Shown here piece after piece: positions 50,085-61,291 of a stretch of 64,000 nt of DNA. A program made the translations under genes and the position numbers. Position 1 is the stretch's first letter, and the number at the start of each line of letters is the position of its first letter. Source of the DNA: Mycolicibacterium mucogenicum DSM 44124 (GTDB taxonomy: Bacteria > Actinomycetota > Actinomycetes > Mycobacteriales > Mycobacteriaceae); the NCBI RefSeq assembly GCF_005670685.2, contig NZ_CP062008.1:2790001-2854000 (forward strand), written 5' to 3'. The notes below the pieces were generated by a model, which saw nothing but the letters and a program-made list of their open reading frames with translations, was not told where the DNA came from and did not search any database.

Positions 50085-51188
50085 TCAGTGGCCGTAGATG
50101 CGGTCGCGGAAGACCGCTGCGGTGCGGGCGGCGGCCTCGCGCCAGTTGCTGTAGTTGCCCGCCCAGTTGCGCATCGACTCGCGGTCGACGCTGCCGGCCT
50201 TCTCGCGTGCTTCGGCGAGGCCCGCGGCCAGTCCGTCGACTCCGAGCTCGATCGGGTACAGGCGTTGCCCACCGGCCAGGTCGACGAGGTGGTTGACCTC
50301 GGGGCCGATCACGGGGCAGCCCATGCTCAGTGCCAGCAGCGCGCTGCCCGAGGTGAAGAAGCCCCGGTGGGCGATGACGGCGCCGTCGGCCGCGGCGAAG
50401 TACAGCGGAACCTCTGACTTCGGAATGCGTTTGGCGCACACGAGGATTCGCGGGTCTTCCCGCGCGAGGGCGAGATCCGCCGAGACGTCACCCTGTGGAT
50501 TGCCGGCCAGGATCAGCCGGTCCTGGTCTCTGGCGACCTTCTGGAAGGCGTGGATGATGTCGCTGATGCCCTTGTAGGGGCGCAGCAGTCCGAAGGACAG
50601 CGCGACGAAGCCGTCGGCGGGCAGGCCGAGTTTGGCGCGCGCCTCAAGCTGCGACGGCGGTGCCGGATGTGAGTCGATGTAGTGCGGGTGTCGAACCACG
50701 GTGCACGGCCCCGTGTAGCCGAATTCCCGCGCGAGCGTCTCCTGGGCGCTGGGGAAGTGGATGAACACGTGGTCGACGAGCGCGAGCAGGTCCTTGCGGA
50801 TGCTGCGGCCCAGGTCGGGGTGCGGATCATCGTGTGGCACGAGGTTGTGCGCCGTCCAGGCGATGCGCACGCCGCGCCGTTTCAGTATTTGCAATTGCCG
50901 GTTGAATGCCGCGGCCCGCGCTTCGTATATCCACCGCACGTGGCTGGTGTGCGCTTCGGTGGACCAATGCAGGTGCAGCCAATCGCCACTGTGCAGTCGC
51001 GCGGATTCGATACTCAGAATATGTGGCGCGGAAACTTCCAGGCCTTCCGCGCGTAACCCATCGATCATGTTGGGCAAATAGGGGTTGTCCAACCAGTGTG
51101 GCCATACCGCGACCCGAATCGGGTTTGTTTCCTTGGCGGCAGGGGCATCAAGAGTTGGCTGTGCAGGCCGGGTGAGCGAACGCGCCAT
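50085..51188 (-). CDS. GT4-like (GT-B) glycosyltransferase
   Basis: A 367-residue glycosyltransferase. The N-terminal half includes VAVWPHWLDNPYLPNMIDGL and DWLHLHW, IAWTAHNLVPHDD; the donor half has VVRHPHYIDSH, ALSFGLLRPYKGISDIIHAF, RLILAGNP and the E-rich end SALLALSMGCPVIGPEV. This matches retaining GT4-type enzymes. A short N-terminal lead rich in Pro/Ala has no signal. First gene of the minus-strand unit, divergent across a 633-base gap from the UDP-glucose dehydrogenase. Donor could be UDP-glucose or UDP-glucuronate given its neighbours, but that is inference. Confidence 0.82.
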   Translation of the reverse strand: MARSLTRPAQPTLDAPAAKETNPIRVAVWPHWLDNPYLPNMIDGLRAEGLEVSAPHILSIESARLHSGDWLHLHWSTEAHTSHVRWIYEARAAAFNRQLQILKRRGVRIAWTAHNLVPHDDPHPDLGRSIRKDLLALVDHVFIHFPSAQETLAREFGYTGPCTVVRHPHYIDSHPAPPSQLEARAKLGLPADGFVALSFGLLRPYKGISDIIHAFQKVARDQDRLILAGNPQGDVSADLALAREDPRILVCAKRIPKSEVPLYFAAADGAVIAHRGFFTSGSALLALSMGCPVIGPEVNHLVDLAGGQRLYPIELGVDGLAAGLAEAREKAGSVDRESMRNWAGNYSNWREAAARTAAVFRDRIYGH

Positions 51189-51821
51189 GCAGCGGACTCT
51201 ACAGTTACCCGCCGCAAATCTGCCATATATGTGGGAATTACCGGGACGCCCGGGAATTTCGTTTGTTTACCAATGCAAACGGCCGTCCCAACTCCGGCCG
51301 GACTTCAAGAGATTGCGTGGTCGGAGGGGGTTTCGGGCCGCAATTCTGACGTCGACTACAATTGCGTTGCCTCGCATATCTCTGGCAAATAACGGTTCGC
51401 ATGGTCAATTGTCGTGGACACCGCCGACCGGCAATCAAGTGCCGCCAAATAGTGTGCATTTCGGGCCTGTAATCGGCACAATCGCATTTGCGGCACCGTC
51501 ACAGCAACGTCATAGGAACCGGATTGACGTCCGGCGGCGTCGATCGAGCAAAGGGTGGTGCGGCATGCCCGGATTCCAGGACCTGGCGGCGGCCGCAACG
51601 CCGCCAGCTGCGCGCGCCACCGTCGGGACGGCCGGACCTCAGTTCGCGGCGTCTCACCGAAGCCCCGGCGGCACAGTGTGGTGTACTTAGCTGCGACGGC
51701 TGCTGCTCTCGAATAATCCCGGGTCCGTGCGTCCCGACCGTGCGTGGAGCGCGCTGAAATGATCGACCGGCGACCCCTCGGGTGGCCGGAAAGTAACTGC
51801 GACGACGTGGAGTTCGGCTAT
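51189..51821. other. Long AT-richer divergent intergenic region
   Basis: 633 bases between the GT4 gene and the UDP-glucose dehydrogenase. GC falls around 51220-51420, with CATATATGTGGG and a CGTTTG/CAAACG inverted repeat (51260-51265, 51276-51281, ten-base loop). The last 250 bases are GC-rich without a convincing gene. It presumably holds the divergent promoters of both units. The dehydrogenase ribosome site GGAG is at 51809-51812. Confidence 0.45.
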
Positions 51822-53138
51822 ATGAGATTGAGCGTGATTGGAACGGGCTATCTGGGTGCCGTTCACGCCGCTTGCATGGCACATATCGGGCACGAGGTCG
51901 TCGCGTACGACACCGACGCGTCGAAGATCGCCGCCTTGTCGGCCGGTACCTCGCCGTTCTACGAGCCCGGGTTCGACGAACTGCTCGCCACGGTGCTCGC
52001 CACCGGCCGGCTGCGTTTCACCCAGTCGGTGCAGGAAGCGGTGTCCGGCGCTTCGGTGCATTTCGTCTGTGTCGGTACCCCGCAGATGGCCGGCTCCGAC
52101 GCCGCGAACATCGAGTACGTCAACAGCGCCTTCCGCGCAGTGGCCGCCAACGCCGACTGTGCGGGGCTGGTCGTCGGTAAGTCGACCGTTCCGGTCGGCA
52201 CGGCCCAGCGCCTTGCCGACGAGGTGGCGAAGACCTCGACGGATCTCGAAGTGGCGTGGAATCCGGAGTTCCTCCGCGAGGGCAAGGCCATCGAGGACAC
52301 GTTGCAGCCCGACCGCCTGGTGTTCGGGGTCACCTCCGAGTACGCCGAGAAGACGCTGCAAGAGGTGTACGGCTCTTTGCTCGACGGCGGCACGCCCTAT
52401 CTGACGGCGGACCTCCCGACGTCCGAACTGGTGAAGGTCGCCGCGAATGCTTTTCTGGCGACCAAGATTTCGTTCATCAACGCCATGGCCGAGGTGTGCG
52501 AGATCGTCGACGCCGACGTCACGGTGCTCAGCCGCGCGCTCGGGTACGACGACCGCATCGGCAAGCGCTTCCTGAACGCGGGCCTGGGCTTCGGCGGCGG
52601 CTGCCTGCCCAAGGACATCCGGGCGTTCAGCGCCCGGGCCGGCGAGCTGGGCGCCTCGGACGCGCTGCGGTTCCTGCACGAGGTCGACAAGATCAACCTG
52701 CGCCGCCGGGAGAAGGCCGTGTCGGTCGCGCGTGCGGTCGTCGGTGGGGAGTTCCTCGGCCAGAGCATCGCCGTCCTGGGTGCCGCGTTCAAGCCCAACA
52801 GCGACGACGTCCGTGACTCGCCGGCGCTGAACGTGGCTGCCGCGATGCACTTGAAGGGCGCCGACGTCCGCGTCCACGATCCGAAGGCGATCGACAACGC
52901 CAAGGCCCGGTTCCCGACGCTCGGCTACTTCGACAGCGCCGAGGAGGCCTGCCGGAACGCGGATCTCATCGTGCTGGCGACGGAGTGGGACGAGTACACC
53001 AACATCGACCCGGAGGCGTTCCGCTCGGTGGTGAAGGAGCCACGCCTGCTGGACACCCGGAACGTCATCGACCGCGAGAGCTGGTCGCGGGCCGGGTGGC
53101 AGGTGTACTCCCTCGGTCGTGGCGGATTGCACGTCTAG
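51822..53138 (+). CDS. UDP-glucose 6-dehydrogenase
   Basis: A 438-residue UDP-sugar dehydrogenase making UDP-glucuronate from UDP-glucose with two NAD. The N-terminal Rossmann motif is VIGTGYLGAVHA; VAWNPEFLREGKAI and the active-site Cys261 in GFGGGCLPKDIRAF are diagnostic, and AFKPNSDDVRDSPAL opens the C-terminal domain. The ATG at 51822 starts directly at the first strand and has GGAG at 51809-51812; the open frame to 51744 is not needed. The GT2 gene follows after 16 bases. Product UDP-glucuronate would give an acidic surface glycan together with the pyruvyltransferase. Confidence 0.92.
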   Translation: MRLSVIGTGYLGAVHAACMAHIGHEVVAYDTDASKIAALSAGTSPFYEPGFDELLATVLATGRLRFTQSVQEAVSGASVHFVCVGTPQMAGSDAANIEYVNSAFRAVAANADCAGLVVGKSTVPVGTAQRLADEVAKTSTDLEVAWNPEFLREGKAIEDTLQPDRLVFGVTSEYAEKTLQEVYGSLLDGGTPYLTADLPTSELVKVAANAFLATKISFINAMAEVCEIVDADVTVLSRALGYDDRIGKRFLNAGLGFGGGCLPKDIRAFSARAGELGASDALRFLHEVDKINLRRREKAVSVARAVVGGEFLGQSIAVLGAAFKPNSDDVRDSPALNVAAAMHLKGADVRVHDPKAIDNAKARFPTLGYFDSAEEACRNADLIVLATEWDEYTNIDPEAFRSVVKEPRLLDTRNVIDRESWSRAGWQVYSLGRGGLHV

Positions 53139-53154
53139 TAGAGGAGATTGATCC

Positions 53155-54081
53155 ATGGCGGGTCAGACGATCGACGTGATCATTCCGGTCCGCGACATGG
53201 CCGATCACCTTCCGGGCCTGTTGCGGCCGTTGCTCGATCAGCTGTCCGACGGTGACCGGGTCACCGTCGTCGACGACGCATCGGTCGACGAGACCGCGGC
53301 GGTCGCGCGCTCGTTGGGCGCGCGCGTCGTGACGCTGACGAACAGCCGGGGTCCGTACTACGCGCGCCAGGTCGCCGCGAGCCGGTCGGACGCCGACATC
53401 CTGCTCTTCATCGACGGCCGCTGCCGGCCGCTGCCCGGTCTGCTCGACGCGCACCGGGCGCTGCAGGCACAGCCGGGAGTTGCGTTGTCCTGCACCAACG
53501 TTCGCACGTTGTCGGGGCCGACGGTGGCTGCCCGGATGGCGGCAAAGATGCAGCCGTTCATGCTGCCCCGCGGCGGCGGCGCGATGAAGGCCGTCGTCGG
53601 CATGGTGCCGCCACGGCCCGACTACTACCCGACCTGCAATCTCGGTATCGACCGGATCGCATTCGAGAAGGTGGACGGGTTCCGGGCGATGCGCGGTGGC
53701 GGCGATCTCGATATCTGCTGGCGGATCCAGGACCAGTCGCTCGGCACCATCGCCACCGACACGCGGGTGCTGATGGAGTGGGAGCCGCGGACGGCGATCC
53801 GCGATCTGGCCAGCCAGTGGAAGCGCTACGGCAACAGCAACGCGTACATCCGCTGGGCGCACCGCAATGACTCGGTCAGCAAGGGCACCCATGCGCCCGC
53901 ACGTGTCTCACCCGCGGAAGCGTGGACGACGATGCGTGCCGAGCTGCGCCGCCCGGTGTCGGAGCTGGCGGCGACCGCGATCCTCGGAATCGCTTTCCAG
54001 TACGGCTATTTCGCGGCGCAGCTGAAGCGCAAGGAGTTCGAGATGCCGGTCCATTTCGACGTGTCCCGGGACACGGACTAG
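53155..54081 (+). CDS. GT2-family glycosyltransferase
   Basis: A 308-residue GT-A enzyme. The start IDVIIPVRDMADHL and VTVVDDASVDETAAVA form the nucleotide fold; the metal site is replaced by LLFIDGRCRP (D-G-R rather than plain DxD), and GGGDLDICWRIQ is the acceptor/catalytic-base region. GAGGAG at 53142-53147 precedes the ATG. It is coupled to the UDP-glucose dehydrogenase and may use its product. Convergent to the ABC-transporter operon, ending 22 bases from it. A terminal TM-like helix (LAATAILGIAFQYGYFAAQ) suggests membrane contact. Confidence 0.85.
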   Translation: MAGQTIDVIIPVRDMADHLPGLLRPLLDQLSDGDRVTVVDDASVDETAAVARSLGARVVTLTNSRGPYYARQVAASRSDADILLFIDGRCRPLPGLLDAHRALQAQPGVALSCTNVRTLSGPTVAARMAAKMQPFMLPRGGGAMKAVVGMVPPRPDYYPTCNLGIDRIAFEKVDGFRAMRGGGDLDICWRIQDQSLGTIATDTRVLMEWEPRTAIRDLASQWKRYGNSNAYIRWAHRNDSVSKGTHAPARVSPAEAWTTMRAELRRPVSELAATAILGIAFQYGYFAAQLKRKEFEMPVHFDVSRDTD

Positions 54082-54103
54082 GCCTGGGCCGAGTCCGGCG
54101 GGC

Positions 54104-54898
54104 TCAGCCGTCGACCTTGCCGCCCTCGACTGCCGCGCGGTACGAACGCACCGCCAGCGGCACGACGACTGCCGCGATCACCACGAGCCAGAGCGTCGCC
54201 ACGGCGAGGGGCTGCCAGAACGCACCGCCGTTCGACAGAGCCCGCATGGCGGCGGCCGCCGGTGCGATCGGCTGGTAGTCGGCGATCGGGCGCAGCGCGG
54301 CCGGAATCTTCGCCGGCGGGATCAGCGTCGCGAACGCCAGGCCCATGCACGCGGTGTTGGTCCAGGTGAGGATCATCCGGCCCTGGGGTCGCAGGGCCAG
54401 CGTGATCACGATGGTGGCGAACACCACCACGATGGCGACGGGGATCAACAGATAGACCACCAGCGCGATCCAGCTGCCCGAGAACCGGAAGCCCATCAGA
54501 TAACCGGCCGCCACCACGAATGCCGATGCGGCAAAGGTGCGCAGCGCCTCGGCGAGCAGCGCGCCGGTCAGGGGAGACGTCCGCCGGACCGGCATGATCC
54601 ACAGCCGCGTCAGCAGACCGCTGTCGCGGTCGTGGGGGACGGCCAGACCGGCGCCGATGGCGCCCGACATGGCACCGGCCAGCGTGCACACGGGGATCAG
54701 GACATCCAGTCCGCTGTTGCCGGTGAGGCGGACCATCGACTTGCCGACCAGGATGCCGTAGATGAGCAGCAGCAGGGTCGGGAACACCAGGGCCTGCACG
54801 GGCACCATCGGGTACCGGCGCCACTGGATGAACAGCCGGCTCGCGAATATCCAGCTCTCGGTGAGGCGCGAATGTTGGTGCTGTTTGGTCGGATTCAC
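54104..54898 (-). CDS. ABC-2 type permease (DrrC-like)
   Basis: A 264-residue ABC-2 membrane protein with six hydrophobic segments (MVPVQALVFPTLLLLIYGIL, LDVLIPVCTLAGAMSGAIGA, FAASAFVVAAGYLMGF and others) and GLLTRLWIMPV before the third. The GTG at 54898 overlaps the upstream permease stop by four bases (GTGA), fixing the start. Together with the next two genes it forms a DrrABC-like exporter, a type that moves lipids such as phthiocerol dimycocerosates or glycolipids in mycobacteria. Confidence 0.85.
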   Translation of the reverse strand: MNPTKQHQHSRLTESWIFASRLFIQWRRYPMVPVQALVFPTLLLLIYGILVGKSMVRLTGNSGLDVLIPVCTLAGAMSGAIGAGLAVPHDRDSGLLTRLWIMPVRRTSPLTGALLAEALRTFAASAFVVAAGYLMGFRFSGSWIALVVYLLIPVAIVVVFATIVITLALRPQGRMILTWTNTACMGLAFATLIPPAKIPAALRPIADYQPIAPAAAAMRALSNGGAFWQPLAVATLWLVVIAAVVVPLAVRSYRAAVEGGKVDG

Positions 54899-55632
54899 GA
54901 TGAGCGCTCCTGAAGTCGAACCGCGACAGCGCCGAAGACGACCAACAGCCCGACGGTCCACGCGATGCTGGCGCCGAGGATGCCCGTGTCGATGTGACCG
55001 CTGGTGAATCCGCGCAGCGCGTCGGTGATCAGCGAAACCGGTTGGTAGCGCACGAAAGAATGCAGCCACGTGGGAAACGCTTCGACGGGCGCCAGGCCGG
55101 TCGACAGCATCACCAGGAACAGCTGGGGGATCAGCAGCAGCTGGCTGGCCACTTCGGCACGTCCGGCCTTGGAGCCGGTGGCGTCGGCGCCGAAGGACAC
55201 GGCCAGGGTCAACGTCAGCGCCAGCACGATGAAGGCGGCCGCATAGCCGAAACCTGTCGTCAGGCGGAATCCGAACAGGTACGCGGCCAGCACCGAGGCG
55301 ACCAATGCCAGTAGTCCGCGGATCAGGCAGTAGGCCATGCGGGCCAGGAACGGCGCATAGGGAGAGATGGGGAGCGTGCGCATGCGGGCGCCGAGTCCGC
55401 TGGCCTTCTCCCCGGCGGCCCGGTCGGTCGTGGTCAGGGCGCCGAACAACATCGCCTGGACGACGACCGCGGGCAGGATGTACTGCACGTAGCTCATGTC
55501 GCCGGTGGCGATGACGTCACCGAGCATGAAGGTGAGGCCGATCAGCGTGGATACCGGCACCAGTACGGCGAAGACGAGGTCCAGCCAGCCCTTGCGGAGG
55601 ATGCGGGCCGTCAGGAGTCCGAACGCCGTCAC
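54895..55632 (-). CDS. ABC-2 type permease (DrrB-like)
   Basis: A 245-residue ABC-2 permease paralogous to its downstream neighbour: LDLVFAVLVPVSTLIGLTFM, YVQYILPAVVVQAMLFGALT, SGLGARMRTLPISPYAPF and PVEAFPTWLHSFVRYQPVS. Six helices. The start codon overlaps the ATPase gene's stop by four bases. With DrrC-like and DrrA-like it makes the transmembrane part of one exporter. Confidence 0.86.
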   Translation of the reverse strand: MTAFGLLTARILRKGWLDLVFAVLVPVSTLIGLTFMLGDVIATGDMSYVQYILPAVVVQAMLFGALTTTDRAAGEKASGLGARMRTLPISPYAPFLARMAYCLIRGLLALVASVLAAYLFGFRLTTGFGYAAAFIVLALTLTLAVSFGADATGSKAGRAEVASQLLLIPQLFLVMLSTGLAPVEAFPTWLHSFVRYQPVSLITDALRGFTSGHIDTGILGASIAWTVGLLVVFGAVAVRLQERSS

Positions 55633-56561
55633 TTCGACTTGACCGGGGTGGTGAGGTGGAGGAACACCTCGTCGAGTGAGGGGCGGCGCAGAGAGATGTC
55701 GATGAGTTCGACGCCGATCTCGTCCATCCGGCGGAAGACCTCGGTCAGGGTCGCGACGCCGCCCGGCGCCGGTACCGACACCGTCGTCGCGTCCGTGTCG
55801 ACCTCGATCTCGTCGAAGTCCGCCAGGGCCGTCGCGATGCGCGGCAGGTCATCCGGGTTGAGGGGCGTCATCTCGCAGTAGCTCGAGCCCGTCTGGCGCT
55901 TGAGCTCGTCGGCCGTCCCGCGGGCGACGATCTGCCCGCCGTTGAGGATGACGATGGAATCGCTGAGGATGTCGGCTTCCTCCAGGTACTGCGTCGTCAG
56001 CAGGACCGTGATGCCCTGGGCCTTCATCGAGGACACCAGATTCCAGACGTCGCGGCGGCTGCGCGGGTCGAGGCCGGTGGTCGGCTCATCGAGGAACAGC
56101 ACCTTCGGCGGGACGACGAGCGAGACCGCGATGTCGATCCGGCGGCGCATACCGCCGGAGTACCCGCTCACCTGACGGTCCGCGGCGTGTCCCATGTCGA
56201 ATTGGGTGATCAGTTCGTCGGCCCGGCTGCGGGCTTCGCCGCGCCGCAGGCCGCGCAGGCGTCCGAACAGGACGAGGTTCTCCCGTCCGGTCAGCCGGAG
56301 GTCGAGGGCGGCGTCCTGTCCGGTGACGCCGATGGACTGCCGGACCTTCGCGGGTTCCTTTGCCACGTCGTAGCCGGCGACGATGGCCTGGCCCGAGCTC
56401 GGCTTGAGCAAGGTGGACAGGATCTTGACCGTCGTCGTCTTGCCGGCGCCGTTGTGTCCCAGCAACGCACACACAGAGCCCGTGGGGACGGAAAAGCTCA
56501 CGTCGCGGAGTGCGGGAACGGACCCGCCAAAAGTCTTGGCGACGTTAATGAGCTCGATCAC
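55629..56561 (-). CDS. ABC transporter ATPase (DrrA-like)
   Basis: A 310-residue ATPase with Walker A GHNGAGKTTT (about 35-44), GYSGGMRRRIDIAVSL as signature and Walker B VLFLDEPTTGLDPRS, plus the DrrA-type C-terminal domain ending SLDEVFLHLTTP. It energises the two permeases that follow. The GTG at 56561 lies eight bases after a TATCGT -10 (56575-56570), giving a leaderless start; the frame is open to 56633 but that includes the promoter. First gene of the exporter operon. Substrate probably the glycolipid from the flanking GT/pyruvyl/methyltransferase genes, an inference from position. Confidence 0.9.
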   Translation of the reverse strand: MIELINVAKTFGGSVPALRDVSFSVPTGSVCALLGHNGAGKTTTVKILSTLLKPSSGQAIVAGYDVAKEPAKVRQSIGVTGQDAALDLRLTGRENLVLFGRLRGLRRGEARSRADELITQFDMGHAADRQVSGYSGGMRRRIDIAVSLVVPPKVLFLDEPTTGLDPRSRRDVWNLVSSMKAQGITVLLTTQYLEEADILSDSIVILNGGQIVARGTADELKRQTGSSYCEMTPLNPDDLPRIATALADFDEIEVDTDATTVSVPAPGGVATLTEVFRRMDEIGVELIDISLRRPSLDEVFLHLTTPVKSK

Positions 56562-56569
56562 GGACTCAT

Positions 56570-56597
56570 ACGATACAGAGAGCGACCGGGCATTCAA
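56570..56597 (-). promoter_or_regulatory. Promoter of the DrrABC-like operon
   Basis: On the minus strand TTGAAT (56597-56592) and TATCGT (56575-56570) are 16 bases apart; the start would fall at or next to the GTG at 56561, giving a leaderless mRNA. Confidence 0.55.
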
Positions 56598-56857
56598 TTC
56601 GCACAGCGCCCGCCGCGATGTGGACATCATCACTATGTGTCGCCGGGCGAGGGCCGCATCCGGGCCGCGATTCGGTTGCCGAATCTCTACGTCGGCGACA
56701 AATTTTCGGGCAAATGAATAGCGGTACTCGTTGCCGCCGCGGAATGTGTCGCCGCTCGACCGCCGGACACGACGCCGTCTGTGCCGGTCACCGGACTGAA
56801 TCGACCACGCGGGCGGGTCGCACGGGGCAAGCCGGTCGACGGTTGGCGAGGTTGCGG

Positions 56858-56886
56858 TTGACCATGTATCAGCTATGTCTTAGAGT
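56858..56886 (+). promoter_or_regulatory. Sigma-A-type promoter of the TetR regulator gene
   Basis: TTGACC (56858-56863), 17-base spacer, TAGAGT (56881-56886): the best consensus match seen in the window. Transcription would begin near 56893, leaving a leader of about 36 bases with GCGAGGACG (56916-56924) as ribosome site before the ATG at 56929. Confidence 0.7.
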
Positions 56887-56928
56887 TTGCTGAATTCGTA
56901 AATATCCCTTTCTGTGCGAGGACGTGGC

Positions 56929-57627
56929 ATGGTGCATCTCGATGTTCTCCCAGTGAAGGCAACACGCCGTCGGGGTCGCCCGGCGGGCACCGATTCGGCA
57001 CAGACCCGGGCGCGCATCCTGGGCGCCGCACGCGAGGTGATCGCGGTCCGTGGCTACCACGCCACCACCATCCAGGCCATCGCCGAGATCGCCGAGTTGA
57101 GCCGTCCTACGCTGCATTACCACTTCCAGACGCGCGAGGACATCTACCACTGCCTGCTGAACGAGATCGCCACGACGATCGACCTCTGCATCGCCCGTGC
57201 CGGCGCGGAATCCACTCTTCCAGCACAGATTTCGGTGCTCGTCACCGAATTTCGCAACGCCGGTGTCCATGAACCGGGCAGTGTGGCGCTGCTGGTCAGT
57301 TCGTATCTGGAGGCCGACCGGCTACCGGCGCCGCGGCGGGACGCGAAGGCCGCCGTCCGCAAATTCATGGACCAGGCTGTGCGGGACGCGGTCGCGCGCG
57401 GCGAGTTGCCTGCCGGGACGGCTGTGGCCCCTGTTGCCGACCTGCTGTACACCATGGTGTGGGGGCTCGGGTTCTATGCCGGGCTGGTGGCCGACCGGGA
57501 TCGTGTCGAGGCGGTAACTAAGCAACTGCAACAGGTGTTGCACAAGGGGTTGCTGGTGGGTTCCGTGGCAACGGCAGCCGGGCCCGCCGGAGAGCCCGCG
57601 CCCGCGGCCGCCACGGCGTCGTCGTAG
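56929..57627 (+). CDS. TetR-family transcriptional regulator
   Basis: A 232-residue one-domain repressor type. The helix-turn-helix lies at about 20-65: ARILGAAREVIAVRGYHATT, IQAIAEIAELSRPTLHYHF and TREDIYHCLLNEIA. The rest is helical ligand-binding domain; the C-terminal 20 residues are Ala/Pro-rich and disordered. ATG at 56929 with GAGGACG upstream; the in-frame GTG at 56914 adds five residues. Divergent from the ABC exporter across 367 bases, so it may control that operon, or itself. Ligand unknown. Confidence 0.88.
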   Translation: MVHLDVLPVKATRRRGRPAGTDSAQTRARILGAAREVIAVRGYHATTIQAIAEIAELSRPTLHYHFQTREDIYHCLLNEIATTIDLCIARAGAESTLPAQISVLVTEFRNAGVHEPGSVALLVSSYLEADRLPAPRRDAKAAVRKFMDQAVRDAVARGELPAGTAVAPVADLLYTMVWGLGFYAGLVADRDRVEAVTKQLQQVLHKGLLVGSVATAAGPAGEPAPAAATASS

Positions 57628-57647
57628 TCCCGCCGACGACACAGAGC

Positions 57648-57679
57648 CCGACACGCCGAGACGTGTCGGTGGCCCGTTT
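57648..57679 (+). terminator. Terminator of tetR overlapping the dnaE1 promoter region
   Basis: CCGACACG (57648-57655) and CGTGTCGG (57662-57669) form an 8-bp perfect stem with a six-base loop, followed after seven bases by TTTT. It lies 21 bases after the tetR stop. The U-run is short and offset, so efficiency is uncertain. The TTTT leads into TAGACT (57680-57685), a -10-like hexamer for dnaE1. Confidence 0.6.
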
Positions 57680-57694
57680 TAGACTGGCAGCCCT

Positions 57695-61228
<3,534 letters not shown>

Positions 61229-61291
61229 CTGGAACCATCCCGAGGTGGGCCCGGCTGTGCTTCGATCATGGGGCCGAACGAGGAGGCTCCC

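Larger units (their letters stand above)
56562..56928. other. Divergent control region between the ABC exporter and tetR
   Basis: 367 bases holding promoters for both directions at its two ends. The central 250 bases, around 56640-56840, have no supported gene. A TetR-family protein encoded next door may bind here, but no clear palindrome was found by eye. Confidence 0.45.
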
